The notes under the pieces are model-generated. The model made no database searches. It was not told where the DNA came from and saw only the letters and a program-made list of their open reading frames with translations. Of a stretch of 64,000 bases of DNA, positions 23,455-36,899 are shown one piece after another. Position 1 is the stretch's first letter; the number at the start of each line of letters is the position of its first letter. The position numbers were made by a program, and so were the translations under genes. Origin of the DNA: Patagioenas fasciata (Eukaryota > Chordata > Aves > Columbiformes > Columbidae); the NCBI RefSeq assembly GCF_037038585.1, contig NC_092525.1:30220367-30284366 (forward strand). Direction: 5' to 3'.

Positions 23455-26400
23455 AATGTAGAGAAAGTGACCAGAATCCATCAAAAGAGCAAATTACTAC
23501 TTTGTTTATTAAGAGTAATCTTAACTATTGAATTTTGACCAGATTTCTTGTTTTGAATGAGGCATAAGGTCCACATAACCAAGACACCTTGCGAAGGTTG
23601 TTACCTAGCGGGGAAGAGAGGGGAGCGGGAAAGCTGAAGACTTCAAAGTTTAGTGCTTTAATGAAAAGCTTCCGAAATATGGAGTAATGTCATATATTTT
23701 GCAAAGACAATGCTAGACTAGCAGGACTTTTTGATGACAATCTTGAAGTTACTGTTGTCCCACCTATGGTGTAAATGGTACTTTTTTTAACACCATCCTT
23801 TCTCTGCCTCCTGCCACCCCCAGCTGGTGTTGGAGTGTTCCTAATAAGCATAAGTGCTTCCATAACTTTATATTTTCTTTTGCTGAATATGCATTTAATT
23901 AAAAATAAGATTTAATTGCAATAGCTTCTTATGATTTCAACTAAAAGGGTGGCTTTATGAGATGGTAATAAAATGTGTGTGACACTTTTAATGAAATTAA
24001 ATTTCTATACCAGAAATTTATGTTGGATCATCACAGAGCATGTGCCAAACCTATCTTGATTTACCCAGAAATGCTGTATCAGAAACAGGACTCGCAACTG
24101 CAGAATGTGTCCTATCCTGAATGACTGCCTTCAAATCACTTATTTTTGGCGTAATAGTAATTCAGATTCTTGATAAGTTACTCACTGCAATATAACATGG
24201 TGTTTTAAAACTTTTACAGCCTTTTCATTAATAGATGATAGTGAAGATTAGAGCTAGTACTTTTTGTGTAGTCTTCTTAATCATAGCCTTTAAAGTAGAA
24301 GCTGAGCAATAAACATCTAATGAATAGCTTATGTTGAGTTTATTCTCAGGTGGTATGCTACTGTGTTGGCACAGATCGACATAACCATTTATGACTAAAT
24401 TCTCAACATTTAAAAACAGTAGCTGTCACTTATGCATCCTAGTCATTCTCAATGTACATTACATATAATTTTTAACATTTTAGGATACTTTCAACCTAAA
24501 TCAGTATATGTTAGTCATAATGAATACATTCCCTTCTAGAGGAGGGTGTGTTAGGGAATTAAACCATCCTTTAATATTCTTAAGTTTATAATAATATTTG
24601 CCTTTTAAAAGGCATAGAAGAAATATTTGTTAATAAAGGAATTCCTTAAGGTAGTTGTATTTGAGGGTCATCTGCAATATATATTGAGTTGTGTTCTGTA
24701 GTGACAGACCACTTGGCTTTCTTCCCAAAATGAAGGCTTCAAATTAATCTATGGAAATAATGAAAGAAAGTATAATACTTTCATGGTGCCCATAATCATC
24801 AGTGTTGTGCAAAACTGCAAGTTTAACTCTATTACACTATGTATGTTGTGTGGCTGTGCCACAAGTGTGTGCTTGGCACAGGCTGAATTTACTTCTATGT
24901 GCTTACTCATAGCCCTATTTCTTTCTCCATCAACATGGTACCTAAAGAGATTTCTACAAAAATACAGCAGTGTTATATTCTGATTTGCAGCCATTAATGA
25001 TAATGGATTTATACCTATTTCATTTTTAATGAAATAAATGTGACCATTTATGTGAAACACTAAATATATAATTCCTAGGTTCTCCATTACTGTACAAATA
25101 GCATCTTAATGTGAAATCCAAAGTTCGTAGTACTCTGAAAAGTGATGTATTATGTACCCACATCCTCCATTGGGGAACTTGAATCCTGCCCTTTCAACAT
25201 CTGGAGAGATCAAATGCTCATCTGGCAAGAACGAGAGTTTATGCAGCAGAATAAGCATAGGATTGGGACAAGCAAGATCACAGATGCCCAAATAATTCTC
25301 CTCACCAATGAGCTCCCCACCTTGGTCAGATGGCCAGTGTGTTTGAGAGTGGAGGTCTCAGGATTCCTTCCTTGCATGTCCATGGTGGTTTATTTTTGTT
25401 TAGCTGGGTGCATACCATAAGTGTTAGTTGGAACACTCCCTCTAGAACTTTCTTCTCAGTAATTTTCCATTTACTGGCTGACCTGCCTGAATTTATTTGT
25501 TAAATTTACTAAATGTCTGACCTAGCCATAAGCTGCAGAAAACCAACCAGGGAACTGAAATGAATAGGAAGAAAACACCCTCACTAATTTTCCTTTCTGA
25601 CAGTTTAGCAGACCCCACATTCAGGCAGTTAACTTCTGAGTGGTTCTCAAACACCAGGGACCTCTAGCTAGAACAGCCACCTTGGTCAGCAATCCAAGAT
25701 TTAGGAAGATAGTATATTATTTAGGTAGTGGGAATATAAGCAATTTTATATTGTATGTGTGATTTAGTATGTTCTGTGCCAGTTTCATTTCAGATTTAAT
25801 TCTGGGACATGCTGCGCTATGTAGTCCTTTTGGATTTCTGCAACTGTTGCGCTTGGAGCCATGCTCCTGCTGCAGAATTCCAACAGGAGCAAACATATGG
25901 GGATTCTTCCGTCCTTGGCTTGCCCCACCATTTGTTCCATGTTTTAAACCAACTGGTGCTGTACCCAGTGGAGTACATCTGTTACAGTTTATTACTAGAA
26001 ATTTGCAATTCATTTCAGTTTGCTAAAATAATTATAATATTCATGGCCAAGAGTACAGCATTAAGCAATTACAAAAGAGAGTAGGCAAAATTTTGCAGAA
26101 GTGTATGTGTGATTCAGGAGCTACTGCTTGGTTTGGGTGATTTGGGCACTCAACAGCCCATCACCAATGAGTCAGATGTGCTCTGACAGTTGAGTTTGAT
26201 CATCTTGAGAAATTAAAGTAGCAACTGAGATGCTGTAAGTGACATCCCTTATGTGAATGTCCCTGCTCTGTTTTAATTAAGAATGAAATAAATTAGCATA
26301 AACCACAACTGAATGCATTTGGTTGCCACATCTTGCCTGAGGTACTCAGCTGGGGAGCACCCAGAAATGGAGCAGCATCTTTACCACAGGAACTGCAGAG

Positions 26401-27838
26401 GTACATCTGATTACACCCTTTAACTCTTCCTGAAATTCAACAACATGTAGACTGCTAAATAGTCTATACCTGTTTCAATGTTGTAATCCACTTTTTTGTC
26501 TATTTGTACTATGGGGAAGCTGGGAATTACTGTATTGGGTGATGTTGTTAATTGCAGGTAGAATTTTCAAGTAGGTGAGATTTCTGGTTTGTGAGAAAAT
26601 CGATTATTGATCAGTCTGGAGTAAACATTAAATAATTGATTAGAAAGTGATCCCTTTGCATTAAAAAAAAAGAAAAAAAAGGCCCCATAAACTCCAACAC
26701 AATAATATCTGAATACAACAGATTACTTTTTCATCATTATCACCCACTCAAGCAGACTTCTAGAATAAGGAAACATCCTGCTGATATAGTATGCATAACC
26801 CCATCAAACTCGTCATGTTCGGTCTCCATTTCTGTAAGTCAGTCTCGCACATCTTTGACATATAGTAACAGAATAATCGCACCCTATTCACCACAGTGGA
26901 GAAGCATAGTGTTAAAGTCAAGTTTTTTTAAAGGAAGATTTACAAAACCAGCTCCAGGAGTTACAACCAACAATATGCCTGTTTTGGTTCTCCATCACAG
27001 ACCTGAGTCTGGATCTGTTACTTGCACGCTGTTCACACTCACTTCTTGAATTAAATGAGGTCAGTTTTGCTATTGAAACCTGTCACTTGCCTGATATTGA
27101 AAAAGAGCTTGGGTTTTAAAAAGCTGATTTAATTTTTTAACTTACACTAGTATAATGAAAGACATTAAAAAAGTCATTCTGCTAGTGTCGTCAGACTATC
27201 ACTTAAAAGTACAGCTATATTCTCAGCATTTATTTGTGTCCTCGTCATTGTAAGAGAAATGAAGTTGACTCGTCAGCTCATTAGATGTAGAAGCAGGTTC
27301 CCGTGAAGGGCAAATTGGAATTTATACTGAAATGACGAAACATCCATAAATAACCCAGATCCTTTAAAATGTTTTTGCTTGTTTTGCTTTATGAGTGTTA
27401 CTTGGAGTGATATAATGAAGCAGAATTATGTGTTTCTATATGCCATACACAACAGACATCCAAGGATGGAAACCTTTATCATGACCGCTAAATATAATTC
27501 TGTTTTCTAGCAGTCCTAGAAATGTCTGTAAGTACTCAAAATTTAAGTGGTGTAGACAGTAAAGAAATTGCTTTCAAACTAAGTTTGAAATCATGTTATT
27601 TGAAAAAAATAATTCTGTGGTTCTATAAACAGGTATGTTAAAATACATAGTTAGTTTGAAAGCATAAGATGTCAGAAATAAATTTGTATAAAGTTAGTGT
27701 ATAATATTGAATAATTGTGGTTTGCTTTTGCATAGCACTGTAAATAAGTTGTGTGAGGTGTGATTTAAGAGGCTTTGAACTTTTTTTTTTTTTTAATTTA
27801 ATCTATGTATTTTAAGATTTTCTGTTCTCTTTCTACAG

Positions 27839-27949
27839 AACATTCTGGCTTTAAATCCCCGAAAACAGAGACACGCAACTCTTCATTCAACTGCAGCAAA
27901 GAAACAAGTCAAGAAGCAATGGAAAAGGAATTCTGACAAAAGCTGTTCA
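27839..27949 (+). CDS. DPYD: DPYD coding exon 2 (residues 14-50)
   Basis: A 111-nt exon, phase 0 at both ends, translating to 37 residues that begin [20 protein letters not shown] and end KRNSDKSCS. The human exon has the same length and the same backbone (ILALNPR, HATL, WKRN, DK.C). The acceptor is pyrimidine-rich and ends TCTACAG; the donor TCA followed by GTAAGTG is strong. The segment is the polar, basic N-terminal extension ahead of the first iron-sulfur cluster domain. It differs from human mainly in charged and polar residues (K and R for T, Q for D, and a terminal S for F), which suggests loose constraint. Skipping it would keep frame. Confidence 0.95.
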
Positions 27950-28281
27950 GTAAGTGCATGTTCATTATTGCATCTGGAATATGCAATAGATCTTTGAGGT
28001 TGAAACCTTAATTGTGTGGGAAATTCAAATTTGAGTTTTCTGTGTTGTTCAGTAGCCAAATGTGGCTCCTCCTTCTGTTCCTGTAGATACAAAGTTACTT
28101 TGTGATCATCTATTCACTTCTCAGAACAAAATACATTGCACACCTTTTTCTTTTTTGGCAACTTAGTAAGTTTTTGATGCAACTTTTTCCTGTTTTTCTA
28201 CTAAGTCTGATGAGTCTCAAGTCTCAGGCAGTGTCAGGGTGTCTCCCCATGTCCTGAGCCCCACGGAGCCGCTCGCTCCCT

Positions 28282-28329
28282 GGGCAGCAGCATCGGCAGC
28301 CCCTGCTGTACCCTGCTGGGCTGCTGCCC
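28282..28329. other. GC-rich hairpin
   Basis: GGGCAGCAGC (28282-28291) is the exact complement of GCTGCTGCCC (28320-28329), with further pairing possible (CAG with CTG) inside the 28-base loop region. It sits in a small GC-rich island (about 28230-28340) within AT-rich intron. The size is near that of a short pre-miRNA-like stem, but no conserved miRNA seed was recognised. Confidence 0.4.
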
Positions 28330-28480
28330 ACTGCCTCTTTGCCTTCTGTTTCCCAAGAGTAACACAGAGTAGAGCAGCATTTCACTATCCTTTCTGAGAC
28401 TTTAGAAAGTAATTTTATGTCAGTACAGAAATAGGCAAATCCATCGTATGTACTTATTTTAAATACTTACATAGGTATAT

Positions 28481-28502
28481 ATATGTAGGGCTACCTACAT
28501 AT
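28481..28502. other. 9-bp hairpin with 4-base loop
   Basis: ATATGTAGG (28481-28489) and CCTACATAT (28494-28502) pair perfectly around GCTA. Three more outer base pairs, one of them G-T, extend the stem. It lies in a TATA/ACAT-rich stretch that may be old microsatellite sequence. Confidence 0.4.
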
Positions 28503-29001
28503 GTACTATATACACAGGACCAAATGTGTGTAAATTACCTATAAACAAATACATAATGCTTATATTAAAACACTTAAATTAAAACATGGCTCTAGATTTT
28601 AAATTTTGTATGTTGCATTTTTCAGGAAATAGGTGGTTTTAGAATAAATATTTTGTCATTATAAACTGCCTGTATTCTTCAGTATTTCTGCCATTAGGTA
28701 TAATATTTTTCTTTCTAGGTATTTAGGTTCCTAGTCTCAGTGTGATATTTGACTAATCCTATCAGACTTTGTCTCTTTGATCTCTTATCTGATTAGAAGG
28801 TTTGTAGTGTTTTTACTATCTTCCTACAGATTCCCTTAGATAATCACCTAAATTCAGAAATCTTTTAGGCAGGGTGCTACTTATTCATCTACCAACTAGT
28901 ATCCTTATGGGTACAATGTTACGGTGTCTCTTCATAGCGTTATCAAAACATCTGTCACTAAGCAGGAAAATTTAGTTTTGATAGTTGTCATTTGTTTGTT
29001 A

Positions 29002-29050
29002 TTAAAAAAAAACCCAGCAAAACACAAACCAAACCAAGAAACCCACAAAG
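29002..29050. repeat. A/C-rich low-complexity tract
   Basis: About 49 bases of A-run followed by CAAA/CCAAA units, as at 1, 11.35 and 58.3 kb. Confidence 0.65.
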
Positions 29051-32000
29051 TTCCTAATTTTCTCAAAATTCTGAAATCCAGTATGACTAACAAATATTTG
29101 CTGGGAGGAGCAGCCCAAGGTACACTTTGCATTTGAACCATGCTCTAGTATAGTTTCCCGTTTTATAGCATTGATTATGAGAATCTCTGTCTTACTAAAG
29201 CTATTATTCCTGTTTTCTTTATTTATTGGCTTGTATAATGTTATAATAACTGGAAACTAACAGGGATGATTATTTTGGGATGTCTGCTGCAGTTATTGCT
29301 CACAACTATGTGTTCCTGTGCCTGGACAGCTGCAGTTTATATTGTTATATTTTCAGGCGACCTGTAATCAATAAATCAATACTGGGCTGTAAACTCCTCT
29401 GTTTTCAGAACCTGTTCGTTAGGAAGCTCAGGTATCCATGCAGTAGGGCAGTGAGGTATCTGCGTAGTAACCTGATTAACTGTTCCAGTGTAAGTTATCC
29501 TAGTTAGTTAAACTTCAAACTACACCATGCACGTATATATCTTCCTAATGAGTGTGTTAACACACATTTTTAAAACTTCTATGCTTTAAGATCACTGTTG
29601 GTTATCTTTGAACTTTCCCCCATATCAGCCTTGTTTGATTTTTACCTGCAGTTTGTTCATAAAATGTTGGATATTTGAAAGTTTTGCTGTTAATTTTGAA
29701 AGTGCATAGCTTTCTAGAAACTATCTCTCTTCCTGTGTTCCTGCTCTTAGCTGTGCGTGTGTTCCTCATGGTATCCCAAATGTTCTTGGATCCCCAACAC
29801 CTGAGCTTTCTTGGGCTGTGCAAACAACAGTGATTTCTGGTTTGTCTCTTTGGATTTTCATTTGAAGGAATTCTGAATGTTGTGAAGTTTTGCCTGATGA
29901 TGTTTTGGCATAGGTTTACAATCTGATTAACAACTTGATTTTATAGTTCTGCATTAGTGCATGGAGATCTGTGCAGTTACTAGGACCCTGTGCTCGCAGA
30001 GATTCGCTCATATGTTACAACCTACAGGGTTAAATGTTAGAGATAAGCAAATAGGTGTAGCTGTACATGCGCACACCTCCAACACAGATCATTTTTATAT
30101 TGTATATTATGAATTATTTAGTAGAAATATCACGATGTTTAATTTATAAGTCATTATAAGAAATGTAAAATGCTTGAAGATACTGTAAAGCGGTAGTCCT
30201 TATCTTTAGGCCAGTAGTGGTCCTAGTTTTTAGAACTGTCGAACACTTCTTTACTCAGAAATACATAGCTTACTTTTACTGTGCAAGATTTACCACACAG
30301 CTTACTACTCTGGCAAAAAAAGCCCTACAAAACTGAAAAATTAAACTGAAACATCTGTCTGGCACCCCATTACATAAAAGACATTGGGAAAAAATGAGAG
30401 AGTTTTTATATTCTTCAGATCATTTTTATTGAGTGGTTTTCATAAACAAAGAAAACAAAATGATAGAATCACTTCCTAGCCTTCTTAAAATAAGAAAGCT
30501 AATGCAAGGAAGAATACATTGAGCACAATTTTCTGTTCCAGTCTAAAAAGCCATTGGCAGTAATGTTTAGGCCTGCTAATGAACAGATCAAGCTCTATTT
30601 GATGTCCATAGGAAGTATACTTGTTGGCATTTCCTTAAAATCTGAATTTGGCTTTTAGCTTTCAATTCTTTAAAACTGTATTGATGCTTCCTTTGCAGAA
30701 TTACTGTTGGAGGGAAGGTGGGAGTATGAAAATACAAAACTAATTAAATTAACAGCCCTCAAAACTCTGAACAAAAGCTGCATCTGCTGAGGCATGCACA
30801 CAGTGACTTTGTAATGTGTAATACACTTCCAGATGGCAGACTTATATATTTCCTCAGTATAATTACACAAGTGAAATTTTAACTCCTTGCCTGCTCTGAG
30901 ATGCTTTTGGGTTGCCCATTAAATGAGTTCTGAAGTGGAGAGTCAATATCTTTCCTTAACATTGGAAAAGCATTCTCCTAAAGGAAGGTTAAGTTATGCT
31001 TTCAATGAGTGCTACTGTTTATTTACTGTGTTAGCAGCCACATTTTACTATGAAAGTGATTTACAGCTGTAGGTGCAAGATCAGTCAGCTTTCCTTCAGA
31101 AATTTTAACTCAGATCAGAGTAGGTAACTTTATTTCTGAGTCACCATTGGTAACAATGCGAAACCTTAGCATTAACAGTCTGGTTTCTGAGTCCTTCTGA
31201 AAGGTGATATAAACAGATGCCACTAGTCTGCCTGGGGAAACAAAGATTTCTGTTGGTCAGAAGAAATTAGAAGTAGAAGATCTTTGAGATGGCTATACTG
31301 ATAGTAAATCATAGAGAAGGATGCAAAATTCAGGTCACTTTAGGTCATCAAATCGCCTTCACAATTTTTATAAATTTACTTGTCACTGGAGAATTCAGTG
31401 GGATGTGGTAGTCCAACCTTTTTTTTGTTTTTGTACCGAAACCTTGGATGTATCTGCTGAGGATATGTAAGAGGATTATATAAACCCACCTATGTATTCA
31501 GACTTCCTTTAGTTTCTGCATTTAGAAAGAATAGTAGTAATTGCTCCAGATGGAGGAGTTGGAAGTATTTCAATGAGACAAGAAAGGTGAAAAGGAAATG
31601 AGGTTTAAATTGGTTTGTAGTTAATTGCCATAGCCTGTAACAGTATTGATTTTGTGGCAGTAGTAGCATTGTTCTTTGTCCTTACGTTTGCAAAACCTGA
31701 TCAGCGTTGTCTAACGGGAGCTTCTCTTCCTTCAACAAAATAATTTTTAAGCTTATTTGGATTTTTGAGAAGGCATCACTTCTGAGCAAGAGTCTTTAAC
31801 TGTTCTGTAGTTCTCTTCAGCCATTATAGAGAACCAAATTCTTGTCTTTTTCTGTGCAATGTTGCTCTGTGCTAATGGTGGAGAGCGAAAACTACAGTTC
31901 ATGGCAAGACGTAACAGATCACGTTGCTCTTTGTGTTCAGAGGACAAGGTTGCTCCCTTAAAACAGTAATACTAAGAGTTTAGTAAAACTCCAAACTGCT

Positions 32001-32577
32001 TTTTACTTTGATAATACTTCTGTGACTGGCAGTGCTGTATATGAACATTGGTAAAAAGGAATTCTTATTTTAAAACAGTTTGGAAAGACCATTTAGTGTA
32101 CAAATGTCCACGCTTGCATAGAAAAATCTGTAAATGAGATAATGCTTTTTCAGATGTAATCAGTTTGTTACTCTAAATATTGCCTTCTGGTGAGATGGAA
32201 AAATGTCATATGATTTTTGTGCCCAATCATGTATCGCAGTTACAGAATAAACAAGTTAGCAGTTCACAAAGCAGAAATAGTGCAAATTGTAGATATGAAA
32301 CCCAGTTCACCCAAGGCCTGAAATCAGGAACCTTGGTGAATAAATGCTTTTTCAGTGAATAATTTGGCCATTTCCAGACATGTATTGATGAAAGATTATA
32401 TATTTATAAATAAAAAAATGATCCCAAATATTGTAAAATAGAGAACACTCATTAAAGAAAATCAACTCAATTATCTTTATAATCTAAACGTATAGTTTAC
32501 CTTTGCAAATATTTATTTTTTTCTTCATTGGATATGAATATGCAAGTTTAGCTCTTCTCTGAATGAATATACAATGG

Positions 32578-32748
32578 CAGATGTCTCTCTAATCGCTGCT
32601 CTATTCAAACATTAATTGGTAGAACATATGTAGAATTCTACTAGTCTGAATAGGTATAGGATAGCAGCAGTCTTTTTAATCACATCACTATTCAGCCACT
32701 AATTGGTGTGATGATTAAGGGACATTAGAGGGAGCACTTTGACATCTG
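32578..32748. repeat. Compact block of internal direct and inverted repeats
   Basis: Ends in CAGATGTC (32578-32585) and its complement GACATCTG (32741-32748). Two imperfect copies of an about 30-base unit (from AATCGCTGCT at 32591 and AATCACATCA at 32678, both running to TAATTGGT) lie 87 bases apart. Between them is the 12-bp palindrome GTAGAATTCTAC (32630-32641) and an inverted partial copy (CTGAATAG...AGCAGCAG). It could be a decayed MITE or a small structured repeat. The family is not recognised. Confidence 0.35.
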
Positions 32749-35700
32749 ATTCTTTCAACTGATGTCTGCTTAGTCTGCACTGTATCCATCATGGCCAGAC
32801 TGATTTCTTAAATAAAACGCTCTGATTCCCAAATGTGGAAAATACTGCATTAGGATCTTTTGAGGTGATTAGGGAATTTGAGAATGATTCTTTCATTTAA
32901 CTAGTGATTGACTGTATATGCACAAACTATTCATATGAATAATACATGGGTTACTGAATATCAGAAAGAGCTGAGAAGTAACATCAAGAGATTTTTTCTT
33001 TTCTCATAGTGTCAATAATTAAATATTAATACACATTTTAAAATGTACCAGTTTAATCATTTAGCAGTCAAATTCCTGCTCATGCATTTTTTAGATTAAC
33101 TAATTACTCTGCATTTTCTCGTATCGATACAATATGCTGGCATTTATAACCATTTTACTGAAATAAAGTGGTTTACGTGTTTATGTATGATATCACTTAT
33201 ACATGCTCTAAGAAATGCATATTATATTCCTTGAATTTTCTGTTTTATTTTAGTTTCAATGTCCTAAGGTGTTTGTATTAGAATATCTCAATAGCTCCTA
33301 ACTCACCTGAGTACTACAAATTAGTGCTTTTATGCACGTTTTCTGTGTATCATATTGTAAATACTAGCTGATGGCAAGTTAATGCCAAACCCTTTCTCAG
33401 TCCTTTGCAAAGAGTTCTGTCTTACCTTGTGGCTCCCTTGGAATGCTGTGCAAAACCACCTCTGACCTCTTAACTTTCTCTGTTCGGAGTTCTTCAGGTT
33501 TGGTGTTCTTCAGATTTGACATTTGATGATCCCCCTTCTAATAGAGCAGCACTCACCAAAGATTTTAGTTCCTGGTGTATTTCTAATCTTAACAATTTCA
33601 AAACTGAAGTGTATCCGAGTTGCAAATTATTTGGTTTTACACATACATATATGACAAAATGGAAAATGCTTGTCTGCTGCAAATGCTAGGTAAGCCTGAT
33701 CAACTCATTCCCCTTCATTAAAACCTGAACAGATCAGAGAGTAGAGATATAGGACCAAAAACAATCTTCACTGTTAACTTTCATCTTCTGCTTAACCTTA
33801 TATTCTTCTAGATGTGAATTTCTATATGTGCACTTTCCCGTGGTTATTGGATGGAGATAGAGGTACCTTCTTGTATTGATGTGTTGGAAAACAGAATAAA
33901 TAACAGGAAGACTAGCTCCTCTTTTTTCATTCCCTCTACTCCCACTTTTCCTTTCTTTTGTAAAACATTGCATAAACTGAAACATATACTGCTCTTGCAC
34001 TCTTTCTTTTCTGCTCCTAGACTTTCTTCTTGTTATAGTGAAAACCCCATCTCTGTTCTGTTTAGAAATCCATAAAATTAAAGACGATCATAAGTAAGTT
34101 TTAGGTTGAGAAATTGCAAGTGCTTTAACATTGTCTCTTGGAGAAATCTTGGCCATTGTTAACCTCTTAGTAATTACTTGCTTCAGGTCTATTTATGTTG
34201 TGCAAGTCCTGGAAGACATCTGCTTGCTAGAGGTAGAAGGGGCTGAAAGACCAATTTTAGTGTGAAGGAAGTAGTATAGCTTGCTGAATGATGTATTTTA
34301 AGCAGAACTGGTAGCATTGTCCAATATTAAGTTGCACTGAAGTGCTCATTACAAGATGCTGCTTGTAGCCTGTCTGCAACTTTGCCATATATTTGGACCA
34401 AAATTTTCTGGGTACAGTCCACTGATTTTTTTTTTTTTTTGTCATGCAAATTAAAAGATCCGTCATAGATTGGCAGCAAAAAAATAACTTGATTTAAGTA
34501 GGATTGAACAGATCTGGCCGAAAGTCTCCGTTTTGGTCTTTTAACCAATCCTGATAGTATTATATTTAAAAAAACTACTAGCATCCTCATGCTTTGATCA
34601 AGGATGTGTAACAAGCATGAAAAAGTATGTAAATACAGCAGAACTGTCCAGAAGCTTTGATAACCTTACCTTGACCAGTTTCTGTTGCATTTTTATCACG
34701 AGGTACAGTCCTCAGGTGGAAAGCAGTTAACTGCCTCATCACTCACTACTCCTTTGTTTACAATATTCAGTATTTTTTGCTTATAGTAGTGTCCTGGTTT
34801 CAGGAACTCTTAAATTTTTGGTGGTGCATCTCAGGAATGATTTGAGACTTTTGTAATGATTTCTTTGTTGTTTTATAAACTGATACATTGTGCGAATATA
34901 ATGTTGAAAGTAAACATAGTGTCCCATCCAGTATTGATATCAGAAATAATGTTTGTGGGGTCCTTGACCCTGCAAAGATGCCACGTATTCTTTGGTACGA
35001 GAACCTTCCTTATAGTATGTGCGCTTCATATTGATGAAATGGAAACTGGTGGGTGGTCCAGTCTCTGGAGCTGTGGTGTTGCCATGTTGAAGCATATTCC
35101 CTCTTAGTCTTTTTGTCCGTGTGCCTGTTCTAGCTGTCTTCAGAAGGCTACATGTGCACGCTTTCTGCAGTCACTTCTCCAATCAGTCCTGTTTCTTCAG
35201 CAAATATCTGGAACAATCACTCAGCAAAAATACAGCTAGACATTTCTTGACAGATATTTGTATAATCCATTTCTAAAGGCATATGGTGATGGAGACTTCT
35301 TAAGATGCATCTTAATTGAGATCCTTTTTCAGTGATAGAAAACAAGATAAGGGTTGTATTTCAGTAAGTTGTGTGCTCCCTGGGTGTTTGTTTTATCTAG
35401 ACTATAATTTTGTTTGTCTTATGAAAATGTGGTGTGGAATACTTATTAAAAAAGTTTACTCGAGATTTGTCACATCTACCACTTATTCTGGAGACCATTT
35501 GTCCTCTTAAGGACAGAAAATAAGATTGATTTAACTTTGTCTTTACATGCCCATGTTGGCTTTTTTTATTATTACAGTATCATTTTTAATAAATGTACTC
35601 AGTTTTCTCTGTGGGGGCTATAATTGCTATTTTCACTCCATTTTTTGTAAAGTGAAACATTATGTTTATCTCTTTTGGCCTCTTGGGAACCCAAGCCCTC

Positions 35701-35798
35701 AGAGTCTTTGGGAACAATTGATAGTGGTCCATGAAGTGCTTCAGCTAGTTCCTTGATGCCTCAGTGATACATGAACAGCATCTAGCACCTGCCTGATT

Positions 35799-35818
35799 AA
35801 AAAAAAAAAAAAAAAAAA
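35799..35818. repeat. Poly-A run (A20)
   Basis: Twenty A in a row. No polyA signal lies at the usual spacing upstream and no coding remnant precedes it, so I do not call it a retrocopy tail. Confidence 0.8.
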
Positions 35819-36899
35819 TCCAAAGCATCTTTTCTCCATATTCAAGCCTGTAATCCTGTCTTCTTGCTAAAAATAATACTTTTAGTGATAGTTATGACTA
35901 AACCATGCCATCTTCATGAAGAGAGCAAGGAAGGCTGTGAAGAATTCCATTCACTTTGCATCATTTGTTATTTGCTCTCCTTTCCTGTATATAACCTGTA
36001 TTTCTCTTTATTTTCTTCTTACTTCTCACATATATAGAATCTTTTTCTTATAGTTTTTTTAAATCTTCCTTACTAATTGAAATTTTCTTGGTGCCTTAGC
36101 TTTCTGATTTTACTCCTATAGGGTTTGTGCTGTTCATTTAAATGTAGAAATTGATATACTTAGGTATATGTCATACTTTCCCTACTTTTATGATTTTGAT
36201 TTCCAGTCCATGGGGGCATGGGGGAGATATGGTGTTATCATGAAGGTCTGTTAGGTGCTTGCCCCTTTTTTTTTTTTTTTCCTTTTTCTCCTCCTTCTTC
36301 TTTGCTCAGGAATAGTTTCCCTTCATGCATTTCTATCAAGGTTTGCTCTCTCTCCTGCTTTCCTTCACTGATCAGTATATCTTTCAGGAAACATACCATA
36401 CTGGTCTCTGTGTCTATTGAAATTATATTTTCTGAAGTTCACCGTCCTCATTCAGTTACCCTCACAACTTTCTATACTTGGAACTGATTGTAATGCTGCT
36501 AGAGAGGTAAGTCATTGTAAGATGATTTGACTTGCAGCCTGGAAAACCACAGATCCCAATAATGGTAGGGTGCAGGTATTCTTTGATGTGAAAACTGACA
36601 AACTTTGTAACAGTTATTAAATCAGAAATGCTAACATAAAATTGTAAATAGTATCAACTCTTACTGATTCAGGTATCAAGCAGAATAGACTTTAGTGTTA
36701 AATTTAGCAGACGAGGGAAGTTGTTAGACTAGGTAATCACAGAATACAATGTTCATCAAGCTTTTTTTTTTTTGAGTTTATTTAATAGAAGTTCTATAGA
36801 AGAATTACCCAGATTTATTTTAGTATTTTAGAAGGCAAACTCAGAAGTTAAGAAAACTATTTAGATCTCTGAACTGAACTGAACAGCTCGACTACATGA

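Larger units (their letters stand above)
8797..27838 (+). other. DPYD: DPYD intron 1 (19,042 bp)
   Basis: Bounded by GT at 8797 and CAG at 27836-27838. The first 540 bases belong to the CpG island; the rest is AT-rich. Features listed separately are a G-quadruplex motif, an A/C-rich tract, an RFX-type palindrome at 13.55 kb, a hairpin at 18.07 kb, the nested element at 22.2-22.65 kb and a heat-shock-element-like site at 23.44 kb. I recognise nothing coding in it. The 3' end has a T14 run at 27781-27794 and then a pyrimidine-rich acceptor. Confidence 0.88.
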
